A stretch of 41,351 bases of DNA from Pedobacter sp. (GTDB taxonomy: Bacteria > Bacteroidota > Bacteroidia > Sphingobacteriales > Sphingobacteriaceae). Below, piece by piece: positions 16,571-24,971 of this stretch. The notes under the pieces were generated by a model, which had not been told where the DNA came from, did not search any database, and worked only from the letters and a program-made list of their open reading frames with translations. The position numbers and the translations under genes were made by a program. Every line of letters starts with the position of its first letter. The first letter of the stretch is position 1. The DNA is taken from assembly GCA_004210715.1 (NCBI GenBank), contig SEDB01000049.1:1-41351 (forward strand). Direction: 5' to 3'.

Positions 16571-19500
16571 TTAAAATCCAACATTAACACCTACAAAAAA
16601 TGATCTGGCTTGTGGATAGAAACCACGATCGACACCTAAACTACCACCACCAATTTCAGGATCATAACCGTTGTATTTAGTTAGTGTGAACAGGTTATTA
16701 GCCATTACATAAAACTTCAGGTTATCGATTCCAACTTTGTTAACCAATGTTTTTGGCAAGGTGTAACCCAGTTGAACATTTTTTAACCTGAAATAGGCAC
16801 CACTTTCCAAAAACAAACTCGAAACGCGACTATAGTTTTTGTTATCATCAGCCAAAGTAGCACGAGGTACAGTATTACTTGTTCCTTCGCCAGTCCAACG
16901 GTTTAAAATGTTTGTGGTGTAGTTAGATGGACTTAAATCGAATCTTCTCAAACCATTAAAAATCATGTTTCCCGAAACACCTTGTCCGAAAATTGAAACA
17001 TCAAAGCCTTTATATTTCGCAGAAAATGTTAAACCATAAGTGAAGTTTGGATTTGATCTTCCTAAGAAAGTTCTATCAGCATCGCTGATTAATCCATCTC
17101 CGTTTAAATCCAGAAACTTAATATCACCAGGTTTTGCATTCGGCTGAATTAGTGCGCCAGCGCCATTTTTGTAGTTGTTAATTTCGGCTTGGTTTTGGAA
17201 TAATCCAGCAGTTTGGTAGCCGAAAAACGAATCAACAGATTGCCCAACAGCCACTCGGGTAACCTCTAAACTTTGAGGCGTAATGGTTTGTCTGCTCGGC
17301 AAATAATCCTTATCAGCCCCCAATAAAGTCACTTCATTTTTAATGAATGATGCATTACCTGCAACGCGGAAACTTACTTCGCCAACGGTTTTATTCCAAC
17401 CTAATTCAATCTCAAAACCACGGTTGTATAAATCAGCTGTATTAGCATACGGGCCAGAATTACCCACGTAAGATGGAACAACCTGTTGCAATAACATGCC
17501 GTATGTTTTTTTATTGAAATAGCTGGTAGATAAAGTAATCCCTTGAAAAAGGGTGGCATCGAAACCTAAATCGAATGATGAAGTTTCTTCCCATTTCAAA
17601 TCAGGATTAGAAAGTGCATTTGGGCTCACACCATTGGTTAAAGCCTGACCAGAAGCTGTTCCTAAAGAATAATTACGGCCACCACTAACTGTAGCCAGAT
17701 AACTAAAATCAGGAATGGCATCGTTACCGTTGATACCATAAGAGCCCCTGAATTTTAAGAAGGTAACGATGTTATTTTTTGGCCAAAAATCTTCTCGTGA
17801 GGCTACCCAACCGGCAGAGCCTGAAGGGAAATAACCGTATTTATTATTTGGACCAAAACGTGAGGAACCATCTCTACGAATGATACCCGTAAACAGATAT
17901 TTTTCGTCATAGTTATAAATGATCCTTCCAAAAATAGAATTCAGTGTATTTTGATACTCTCCACCGTAAAAATCAGAATTGGTTCTGGCTACAGGGAATT
18001 GCAAAGAAGCATCTCTAATATTATCTACCGGAATTCCCTCTTTAATACCGCCATTGGTTTCGCCTTTATTTTTTTGAGCAGAATAGCCCACCAAAGCGGT
18101 AATTACATGCTTTCCGATCGTTTTATCGTAACTCAATGTATTTTCCAATGACCAAAATAATCCTCTGTTACTATCTCTCGTAAAAGCAGTTAAAGTAGAT
18201 TGATTAATAGAGTTTAGATAATAAATTGGGCGAAAAGATTGTCCTCCCCAGAAAGCTAAATCCACGCCACCTGTACTTCTTAGTTTTAAACCCTTTAAAA
18301 ATTCAACTTCAACAAAGGCATTTCCAACTACTTTATCGCTCCATGAATTGCCTTGCGCAACTTGTAAAGCAGCAACCGGGTTTAATACTTCAGATTGTGC
18401 GTAATCAGAAATTCCGTATGGGAAACCAGCATCATTTCTAACTACAGGATTGTTCAAATACTTTGGTAAACCATATTTAGCAGGATCCATTTCAACAACT
18501 GGTGTAATTGGGTCCATATTAATGGCTCTGCTTAATGGTGAACCATATTCCGTATTGGTACTTACCCCAATAGAGTTAATTCTGGTGTAACCAATCGAAT
18601 TACCAAATTTGATATTTTTAGTAATTTTGTGTTCGAAGTTAAATCTGGCCGTAAATCTTTTGAATTTAGAGTTTGATGTTGCCACAATACCATCCTGATC
18701 AAAATAACTGAATGACCCGTAATAGATCGATTTATCATTACCACCGCTCATGTTCAAATCGTGGTTTTGAATCATGGCTTTATTATTAAAAACAGCATCT
18801 TGCCAATCCGTTCCTACGCCATATTGTGCTGGGTTTGGGAAACGAACAGCAGTAACGCCATCTGCCAGTTGCGATTCGTTATAAATGGTAGCGTATTGTG
18901 TAGCGTTTAGTAAATTCAAACGGGTTGAAGGCGCTTGCGTACCAATATAATTGTTGTATTCCACACGCACTCTGCCTGTGTTTGAACCTTTTTTCGTAGA
19001 AACAATAATTACCCCATTGGCAACCTGCTTGTGGAGTTAACGTAATGGTTAGCCCGTTTGCAGCAGCTACTTCTTTATTTTCATAACCGATGTATGAAAT
19101 AACCAATGTTGCGCCTTCAGTTACATCACGTAAGTTGAAGGTACCAGTTGCATCAGTTACCGCTCCTAAATTTGAGCCTTTAACTTTTACGCTGGCACCA
19201 GCCATCGGCTGACCATTTTCATCGACCACTTTACCTCTGATATCAACAAAAGACTTGAAGATTAAAGGCATGCCCTCAATTGCCTTACGATGGATAATAA
19301 TGGTATTGTTTTTTATTGTGTAGCCTAGCGGTTGTTCGCTAAATATTCGTTTTAAGGCTTCCTTAATATCTGTGTTTTTGATTTCGATTGTTACAGGTCT
19401 CGCCTCTTTTAATAAATCAAGATCATATAGAAAATTGTATCCTACATCTTTATTTATCTTGCGAAAAACCTTGAGTAGCGATGTATTTTTTTCAGATAAT

Positions 19501-19640
19501 GTTACGTTTTGCGCATTGGCAGCTCCGTAACTGAGCTGTAAAAAAGAAGTGATTAGCAAGACAAAAGTCAATTTCATAATCAACAGAAATTTAAACAGGC
19601 GCCCTTTTGGTTGGGGCAGCCATTCAGTATAAAAATTCAT
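16571..19640 (-). pseudogene. SusC-like TonB-dependent transporter, internal deletion with frameshift
   Basis: Two frames make one gene. The first (19640 to about 19015) has a signal peptide (about 16-43), an STN domain (about 48-118) that couples to FecR-type signalling, and a CarboxypepD_reg domain (about 133-203, ending GLTITLTPQA). The second frame (stop at 16571) resumes at ANGVIIVSTKKG near 19023 and continues through the complete beta-barrel to RSFFVGVNVGF. What should lie between, the TonB-box region and most of the plug domain (roughly 100-120 residues by family comparison), is missing, and the frames do not match. As written, no transporter could be made. The rest of the operon is intact, so an assembly error is plausible. 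Confidence 0.88.
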
Positions 19641-19710
19641 ATATTTGGTTATTAGGTTTGGAATAGTTGTATCTCACAATTTTACGATTAGAATAAAGCC
19701 TTAAATATGG

Positions 19711-19734
19711 CCGGGAGCGTTGCCGCGCTTCCGG
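19711..19734 (-). promoter_or_regulatory. Hairpin between fecR and susC
   Basis: CCGGAAGCG and CGCTCCCGG (minus strand) pair with one mismatch in the spacer before susC. It is GC-rich against the AT-rich surroundings; it could be a terminator or attenuator separating the regulatory genes from the transport genes. Confidence 0.45.
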
Positions 19735-19736
19735 TT

Positions 19737-20684
19737 TTAGGCAACAGCTTCCCCGGCATCTACCTCAGATATAAATATGAGTGGCGAAGCCGAACTGATT
19801 GAAGATTGCTGACCAGGTTTAAGTAATCCTGCTTTGTTCGATTGTAAATTTTTAATTCTAACGCTTCCCTCAAGCAAAGTTGTTTTGTTGCTCGGTTCGC
19901 TGCGATAAGCATTTATATTGAAGTGTGTACCCAACACCTCTACTTCTTGATTTCGACCTGTGCCCAATTCTGTTTTAACCTTAAACGGTAAACGGATCCC
20001 ATTTTTATCTAAACGTTTAGCCACTTCAAAGTAAGCCTCTCCTTTTAATTCTACCAATCTTTTACCTTGGTCAAATGTGGCCGGGTATCTTAAAGATGAT
20101 TCGGCATTCAGCCAAACTTTCGTTCCATCAGGAAGATTGATTTGGTATTGACCGCCTCGTGGCGTTTCAATGGTATTGTATAAATCTTTTTTTCCTGCTG
20201 ATGCATTGCCGATTGTATAAATTAGCGATCCATTTTTGGTTTTGGTAATATTTATTCCAGCCTGTTTGGCAATTATACCATTTGAAGCATCAGTAAGTGA
20301 AATTTTGGAGCCATCACTTAAAGTTAAGGTAGCTTTGTTACCGCCAGGATGAATAATTTTTTGATGAATTTGATTTACTGTTTGTTCGGCTTCGGTATCT
20401 TTTTTTACCTCATGCTTAATGACTATACCAATAAAAAAAAGTACTACCGCAGCTGCAGCTATTTTAAACCAAAGTATTTTATTGTTTCCAGATTTGATGC
20501 TGGTTTCTTCTTGAATTGCCGACCAGATTTTTTCACGGGCATCAGTTAACTCCGCATGGTCTACATCAGAATTCTGTTTTGAAAGCTCCTTCAGGTGCCA
20601 CGATTCTACCAAAGTAATTTCCTCTTCAGTACAAAGTCCGGCGCTGTATCTTTCTAAAAGTTTTGCAACTTCCTCTTTATTCAT
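19737..20684 (-). CDS. FecR-family anti-sigma factor, C-terminally truncated
   Basis: A 315-residue protein: a cytoplasmic N-terminal region (MNKEEVAKLLERYSAGLCTEEE), a membrane helix (about 70-90), then the periplasmic FecR domain with TPRGGQYQINLPDGTKVWLNAESSLRYP and VEVLGTHFNINAY. It ends at VDAGEAVA followed by a stop, exactly where relatives continue with a W-K-N-G segment and the roughly 70-80-residue secretin-like C-terminal domain that meets the transporter's STN domain. So the signal-receiving part is missing. Known role: it holds the ECF sigma factor until the SusC-type transporter signals glycan arrival. Sigma gene upstream, susC downstream, same strand. Confidence 0.85.
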   Translation of the reverse strand: MNKEEVAKLLERYSAGLCTEEEITLVESWHLKELSKQNSDVDHAELTDAREKIWSAIQEETSIKSGNNKILWFKIAAAAVVLFFIGIVIKHEVKKDTEAEQTVNQIHQKIIHPGGNKATLTLSDGSKISLTDASNGIIAKQAGINITKTKNGSLIYTIGNASAGKKDLYNTIETPRGGQYQINLPDGTKVWLNAESSLRYPATFDQGKRLVELKGEAYFEVAKRLDKNGIRLPFKVKTELGTGRNQEVEVLGTHFNINAYRSEPSNKTTLLEGSVRIKNLQSNKAGLLKPGQQSSISSASPLIFISEVDAGEAVA

Positions 20685-21032
20685 TTCAAAATATTTGGCT
20701 AATTAAATACATGTAGGTTGAGGGAGGCCCAGGTAGTAGATGGAATGAAAATATTTTTATTTTTTAAATTTTTACAAAAGCAGGGTCTGCATTTCATTTC
20801 ATTGTTTGTTCCTGCCACATGCTCATACGCCTTCAGGCCTTAACCACAGGGCCGGTATCCGCAATGTCAGGTTTAGAAATGATTGATGTGCACAGGCCCA
20901 AGTTACCTAAACGCGATTGTTGCGATAATACTTTTTGTTGTAATAATTTTAACGAAGCACCAACTTTAACAAAAAGATTAAAGCAAAAGCGGGACAGAAG
21001 AAACTGATAAGCAGCAATTTGCTTTCCAAAAA
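20685..21032. other. 348-bp gap between fecR and sigma-factor gene
   Basis: This stretch holds no gene I can support. A plus-strand frame at 20819-21007 (62 residues, with DCCDNTFCCNN in the middle and a basic end) lacks a recognisable family and opposes the operon; I consider it doubtful. AT-rich DNA near 20745-20775 may hold a fecR promoter. Confidence 0.4.
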
Positions 21033-21611
21033 TTATTTAATCAATAAGATAATGGCCAATAACAAAAACGATGTTAATTTCAAACGCAAAACCTTAAGCG
21101 CATTGCTCATTTGTTTTTTAACGGTTTTATCAGATAGATGAAGTATTTCTGCAATTTGTTTTTGGCTTAAATGCTGCTGGCGGCTCATCTCAAAAATCAA
21201 CCGCATTTTTGGCGGTAACAAGGAAACCTCCTTTTCAATTAAAGATGCAAATTCTCGCTCTCGGATGTAATCATCGGTTACATAATCTCCCTTTTGAGAA
21301 AAGTCTTCCAGCGATTGCAGATAACTTAATCGTGATTTATTCTTATCCAGCCAGTCGAAAATTTTATAACGTACAGCGGTGTATAAATATCTGGAAAGTT
21401 GTGTTTTGATTTGAATGTTAGGGTTACTCCATAAGTAAACAAAAATCTCCTGAACAATATCGCGGGCATCTTCCCGATCAGACACCATTTTGCAAGCGTA
21501 AATGTATAATAAACCATTAAAGCGCTCGTAGATTTCCTCGAAAGCAAATTTATCCCCATCCTGCATGAGGACGAAAAGTTCGTGATCGGTTAATGATTGA
21601 TAGGTAGACAT
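21033..21611 (-). CDS. ECF-type RNA polymerase sigma-70 factor (Bacteroidota FecI-like)
   Basis: From the ATG at 21611 (MSTYQSLTDHELFVLMQDGD) the protein has 192 residues; the longer frame to 21665 adds unrelated sequence. Region 2 is seen in FEEIYERFNGLLYIYACKMVSDREDARDIVQEIFVYLW, region 4 in LPPKMRLIFEMSRQQHLSQKQIAEILHLSDKTVKKQMSNAL. A hydrophobic tail (LTSFLLLAIILLIK) follows, common in this group and possibly membrane-directed. It is paired with fecR downstream and should drive transcription of the SusC/D-GH16 operon when the transporter senses its glycan. Confidence 0.92.
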   Translation of the reverse strand: MSTYQSLTDHELFVLMQDGDKFAFEEIYERFNGLLYIYACKMVSDREDARDIVQEIFVYLWSNPNIQIKTQLSRYLYTAVRYKIFDWLDKNKSRLSYLQSLEDFSQKGDYVTDDYIREREFASLIEKEVSLLPPKMRLIFEMSRQQHLSQKQIAEILHLSDKTVKKQMSNALKVLRLKLTSFLLLAIILLIK

Positions 21612-21751
21612 TTGGTTAGAATGATTAAACGAATGTAAGAAATTGTTTAAGTTATATCCTAACAAAATTTAATAATCTTATTTAATGCAAAAACGTTTTA
21701 TAAACGTTTATTCCCACGTTTTACACAGTATTGTAAACTTCATATTTATAA

Positions 21752-21783
21752 TTGGTATATCGGGAAAAGTCGATATACATTTG
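21752..21783 (+). promoter_or_regulatory. Promoter with embedded operator for the ArsR-type gene
   Basis: TTG at 21752-21754 and TACATTTG at 21776-21783 are 21 nt apart, a good Bacteroidota promoter. Between them GTATATCG (21755-21762) and CGATATAC (21771-21778) form a perfect 8-bp inverted repeat with 8-nt spacing that overlaps the -7 box. This is an ideal position for self-repression by the ArsR protein, whose ATG follows at 21788. Confidence 0.7.
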
Positions 21784-21787
21784 CATC

Positions 21788-22090
21788 ATGGATCAAGTAG
21801 AAATTTTTAAAGCTTTATCGAACAAAACCCGTTTACAAATTTTAAACTGGCTAAAACAGCCGGCAGAAAACTTTCCGGAGCAGCCAAATGCCGATTTCGA
21901 AAATGTTGGTGTTTGTGTGGGGCAAATTCAAAATAAAGCTGGTTTATCTCAAAGTACCATTTCCGAATACCTATCCATTTTACAACGGGCAGATTTAGTT
22001 TGCGCTACGCGTGTTGGGCAATGGACATACTATAAACGCAATAAAGAGGGTTTGGAAAAATTAAGTGAAATCATCAACACAGAATTATAA
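21788..22090 (+). CDS. ArsR-family winged-helix repressor
   Basis: A 100-residue protein from the ATG at 21788 (MDQVEIFKALSNKTRLQILNWL); the longer frame from 21752 would start inside the promoter. The DNA-reading helix is in LSQSTISEYLSILQRADLV, and the wing in TRVGQWTYYKRN. The classic metal site ELCVCDL is replaced by NVGVCVGQI with one cysteine (Cys43); another is Cys72. So metal sensing is uncertain, and a reactive-electrophile or redox signal is equally possible given the reductase gene 12 nt downstream. The two genes are probably one operon controlled by the palindrome upstream. Confidence 0.88.
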   Translation: MDQVEIFKALSNKTRLQILNWLKQPAENFPEQPNADFENVGVCVGQIQNKAGLSQSTISEYLSILQRADLVCATRVGQWTYYKRNKEGLEKLSEIINTEL

Positions 22091-22102
22091 AATAAAAATA
22101 AT

Positions 22103-23203
22103 ATGAATACTGATAGTTTATTTAAGCCATTTAGCTTAAAAACATTAAATACAAAAAACAGAATTGTAATGGCACCAATGACGAGGTCATTTTCTCCAAA
22201 TGGAGTTCCGACTGATGCAGTGGCTGAATATTATGCAAAAAGAGCTGCTGGCGAAGTTGGATTAATTCTTTCTGAAGGTACAGTAATCAACCGTCCTTCT
22301 TCATCGGCCGACCCAAATATTCCTCATTTTTATGGAGACCAGGCTTTAACAGGCTGGCAAAAAGTAATTCAGGATGTACACGCTGCCGGCGGACAAATGG
22401 GTCCACAGATTTGGCATCAGGGTATCCATGCCAATCATGCATCGGGCTGGCTGCCAAGTGCGCCATTTGAAGGTCCTTCGAGTTTAAATAGTCCGGGTTT
22501 TGAAAACGGTGTACCAATGACAGATGCAGCAATTGCTGATACCATTGCTGCTTTTGGTCAGGCTGCCGCTGATGCTAAAGCTTTGGGCTTTGATACTGTA
22601 GAAATTCATGGTGCGCATCAATATTTAATTGATCAGTTTTTTTGGGATGCAACCAATAACCGCACTGATATTTATGGTGGTAAAACCTTAGCTGAACGTA
22701 CTCGTTTTGGCGTTGAGGTAATTAAAGAAGTGCGCAAGCGTGTTGGAGAAGATTTCGCATTGATTATTCGTTTATCACAATTTAAGCCTGCTGCTTACGA
22801 TTTCAAATTGGCTAAAAACGAAACAGAAATGGAACAATGGTTAACGCCTTTAGCTGATGCAGGCATTGATATTTTCCATTGCTCACAACGCCGTTTCTGG
22901 GAACCAGAATTTGAGGGATCTGACTTGAATTTTGCAGGTTGGGCTAAAAAAATTACGGGTAAAGCAACAATATCTGTGGGTTCAGTTGGTTTAGATGGAG
23001 ACTTTTTTGGTGCCTTCGCTGGTCAAAGTTCACAACCAAGCTCTTTAGATGAATTGGTACGCAGAATGGATCGCGGCGATTTTGATTTAGTAGCTGTTGG
23101 TCGCCCGTTATTGGCTGATGCGAACTGGGTTAAAAAAATCAAAAACAACCAAATGGATCAACTGAAAGGTTTCAGTAAAGAGGCATTAGCAGAATTGGTT
23201 TAA
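22103..23203 (+). CDS. Old Yellow Enzyme family NADH:flavin oxidoreductase (ene-reductase)
   Basis: A 366-residue TIM-barrel flavoenzyme: LFKPFSLKTLNTKNRIVMAPMTRSF at the start, then GPQIWHQG, the active-site motif VEIHGAHQYLIDQFFW (His169 and His172, the pair that binds the substrate carbonyl), NNRTDIYGG, and the C-terminal FMN-phosphate segment DFDLVAVGRPLLADANWV. Such enzymes reduce activated C=C bonds of enones, or nitro compounds, using NAD(P)H and FMN. It is co-transcribed with an ArsR-type repressor, suggesting induction by an electrophile or toxic compound. Complete; a strong terminator follows. Confidence 0.93.
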   Translation: MNTDSLFKPFSLKTLNTKNRIVMAPMTRSFSPNGVPTDAVAEYYAKRAAGEVGLILSEGTVINRPSSSADPNIPHFYGDQALTGWQKVIQDVHAAGGQMGPQIWHQGIHANHASGWLPSAPFEGPSSLNSPGFENGVPMTDAAIADTIAAFGQAAADAKALGFDTVEIHGAHQYLIDQFFWDATNNRTDIYGGKTLAERTRFGVEVIKEVRKRVGEDFALIIRLSQFKPAAYDFKLAKNETEMEQWLTPLADAGIDIFHCSQRRFWEPEFEGSDLNFAGWAKKITGKATISVGSVGLDGDFFGAFAGQSSQPSSLDELVRRMDRGDFDLVAVGRPLLADANWVKKIKNNQMDQLKGFSKEALAELV

Positions 23204-23231
23204 TTTTTCTTTTTAATACATATAGTGCAAA

Positions 23232-23260
23232 AGCATCTCAGCAATGAGATGCTTTTTTTT
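23232..23260 (+). terminator. Terminator of the arsR/ene-reductase operon
   Basis: AGCATCTC and GAGATGCT form a perfect 8-bp stem with a 6-nt loop followed by a run of eight T, 29 nt after the stop codon. Confidence 0.88.
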
Positions 23261-23263
23261 GCC

Positions 23264-23311
23264 TGCGCTCGTTTCTAACGAGCGCAAAAATAGCTAAGCG
23301 ATTTAATCGCT
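23264..23311. repeat. Two further hairpins before the pirin gene
   Basis: TGCGCTCGTT/AACGAGCGCA (23264-23286) is a perfect 10-bp stem with a 3-nt loop. AGCGATT/AATCGCT (23297-23311) is a 7-bp dyad around one base. With the terminator just before, three hairpins stand in 80 bp; probably a REP-like intergenic element. Confidence 0.5.
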
Positions 23312-23370
23312 GTTAAGTAGATAAACTAAATCCAAAGACTTCTCCACTGCGGAGGAAACTACGATGGTAA

Positions 23371-24198
23371 TTGGTTTTTGACAAGGGAGAAAAAAGAATG
23401 GTTGGTCCTTTTGCATTTATCGATCACATGGGGCCAGCGGCAATGAGCGATCATGAGAATCTGGATGTGCCACCCCATCCTCATATTGGTTTATCAACTT
23501 TAACTTTTCTTTTTGAAGGCGAAATAGAGCATAGAGATAGTTTAGGAACTGATGTGATTATTAAGCCTGGCCAGGTAAATTGGATGACTTCTGGAAGTGG
23601 AATTGCTCATTCAGAAAGAACGCCTGAATACCTACGCCACACAGATAAAATACTACATGGTTTACAAATTTGGGTAGCCTTGCCAAAAGCCCTTGAACAA
23701 ATGGAACCCGAATTTTTTCATGTGGATGATAAAGATATTCCGAGTTGGGAACAAGATGGGGTAAATATTAAATTGATTGCAGGTGAGGCGTTTGGTAAAA
23801 AATCGCCGGTTCCGGTTTACTGTCCGCTTTATTTTATAGAGATTAAAAGTACAAACAGACAAAAATTAAACATTGGCGATCATCTTTTCGGCGAAAGCGC
23901 CCTTTATATTTTGGAAGGAGGAATAGAAAGTGATGGACATTTGTTCGAACCGAAGTTGATACTCATTGCCAATGATGCTAAACTATGTGAATTTACCATG
24001 CTCGAAAATACCACGGTTTACATTTTTGGTGGAGAGCCTTTTCCAGAAGAAAGGTTTATTTACTGGAATTTCGTCGCATCTGATAAAGAATTGATTGAAA
24101 AAGCCAAGCAAAACTGGCTGGAACAAAAATTTAAACCAGTGCCTGGAGAAACAGACTTTGTGCCCCTGCCGAATCAAAATCCTTATTTGAAGAAGTGA
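23371..24198 (+). CDS. Pirin-family bicupin protein, N-terminus probably missing
   Basis: The frame from a TTG at 23371 gives 275 residues: FDKGEKRMVGPFAFIDHMGP, then PPHPHIGLSTLTFLFEGEIEHRDSLG (the metal-binding His pair and Glu of the first cupin), MTSGSGIAHSERTP, and a second cupin with VYIFGGEPFPEERFIYWNFV. Family members normally have another 20-30 residues before this point. A good ATG with a GGAGG-like site lies at 23364 but in another frame (stop after five codons), so the true start region seems to have been lost at about 23367-23375. Pirins bind iron; some act as quercetin dioxygenases or regulators. The role here is unknown. Confidence 0.82.
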   Translation: MVFDKGEKRMVGPFAFIDHMGPAAMSDHENLDVPPHPHIGLSTLTFLFEGEIEHRDSLGTDVIIKPGQVNWMTSGSGIAHSERTPEYLRHTDKILHGLQIWVALPKALEQMEPEFFHVDDKDIPSWEQDGVNIKLIAGEAFGKKSPVPVYCPLYFIEIKSTNRQKLNIGDHLFGESALYILEGGIESDGHLFEPKLILIANDAKLCEFTMLENTTVYIFGGEPFPEERFIYWNFVASDKELIEKAKQNWLEQKFKPVPGETDFVPLPNQNPYLKK

Positions 24199-24286
24199 TG
24201 TTATTGCGATTCATGTTTTGAACCTGCTATCATTCTAAGGGTTAATTTATTTCATAAAAATCAATGTGAGTGATGTTTGGGGCGGT

Positions 24287-24414
24287 CGTCATTACGAGGG
24301 AGTATTTCACGACGCGGCAATCTTCTCTTTTAGGAATGAGATTGCTTCTCCCGATGAAATATCGGGAGAAGCAAAGACGAAAGTAAAATGTCATTCTGAG
24401 TGCAACGAAGAATC
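24287..24414. repeat. Cluster of dispersed intergenic repeats
   Basis: Three elements in series fill most of the 306-bp gap between pirin and the HIT gene. A GTCATTACGAGG...GGCAATCT unit (about 24288-24323) forms a stem GCAATCT/AGATTGC with 24339-24345. A perfect 12-bp hairpin GCTTCTCCCGAT/ATCGGGAGAAGC lies at 24344-24372. A GTCATTCTGAG...GAAGAATC unit is at 24390-24414. Such elements recur between genes in Sphingobacteriaceae genomes. Confidence 0.55.
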
Positions 24415-24447
24415 CCTAACCCATTAGCAGCACCTAAAAACACTAGA

Positions 24448-24480
24448 TCAAAAAAAATGCCCGGCATTTCTGTCGGGCAT
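24448..24480 (-). terminator. Terminator downstream of the HIT gene
   Basis: On the minus strand ATGCCCG and CGGGCAT form a 7-bp stem followed by a long T run. It lies 25 nt past the stop codon of the HIT gene. Confidence 0.8.
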
Positions 24481-24504
24481 ATATATTTCTTAAATACCAA
24501 ATCT

Positions 24505-24903
24505 TTACGCGTCCAGCAAAGCTTGCTTAATCTTTTCAGCAGCCTCTGCAAGTTCTTCCTGCGTTGGTTTCAATTTTTCTTTGCTGAAGTTCATATCGCT
24601 TACATTGTTCATAGGAATTAAATGAATATGTGCATGTGGCACTTCTAACCCAATTACTGAAACACCTACCTTTTTACAAGGAAAGGCAGTCTTTACTCCT
24701 TTTGCTACAATCTTTGCAAACATCCAAAGGCCAACATACAAATCTTCGTCTGCATCGAAAATATAATCTACTTCGATTTTCGGAATCACTAAAACATGAC
24801 CCGCCGTTAACGGCTGAACATCTAAAAAAGCTAAATACTCAACGGTTTCGGCAACAACGTGTGCAGGAATTTCGCCAGCAACAATTTTTGAAAAGATAGT
24901 CAT
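24505..24903 (-). CDS. HIT-family nucleotide hydrolase/transferase
   Basis: A 132-residue histidine-triad protein with the catalytic motif HAHIHLIP (His90, His92, His94) and the usual N-terminus MTIFSKIVAGEIPAHVVAE...FLDVQPLTAGHVLVIPK. HIT (Hint-like) proteins hydrolyse AMP-lysine or other adenosine phosphoramidates in the cytoplasm; the true substrate in Bacteroidota is not fixed. It lies directly downstream of greA on the same strand (68 nt apart), so the two probably share a transcript, ending at the terminator at 24448-24480. It appears complete. Confidence 0.93.
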   Translation of the reverse strand: MTIFSKIVAGEIPAHVVAETVEYLAFLDVQPLTAGHVLVIPKIEVDYIFDADEDLYVGLWMFAKIVAKGVKTAFPCKKVGVSVIGLEVPHAHIHLIPMNNVSDMNFSKEKLKPTQEELAEAAEKIKQALLDA

Positions 24904-24971
24904 AATTAAGTTGTAGGTTATAAGTTATAGGTATAGTCTTACAACCTGAAGCCCATAACTTTTAACTCTTG

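Noticed and set aside
20819..21007. Plus-strand 62-residue Cys-rich frame between fecR and the sigma gene
   Set aside because: CC...CC spacing attracted attention, but there is no family, no clear start signal, and it opposes the operon. Kept only as a note in the gap entry.
24904..24971. Repeated TAGGTTATAAGTTATAGG-like sequence between HIT and greA genes
   Set aside because: Low-complexity sequence with only short, non-nested complementary pieces (AAGTTAT/ATAACTT); not a convincing terminator or operator.
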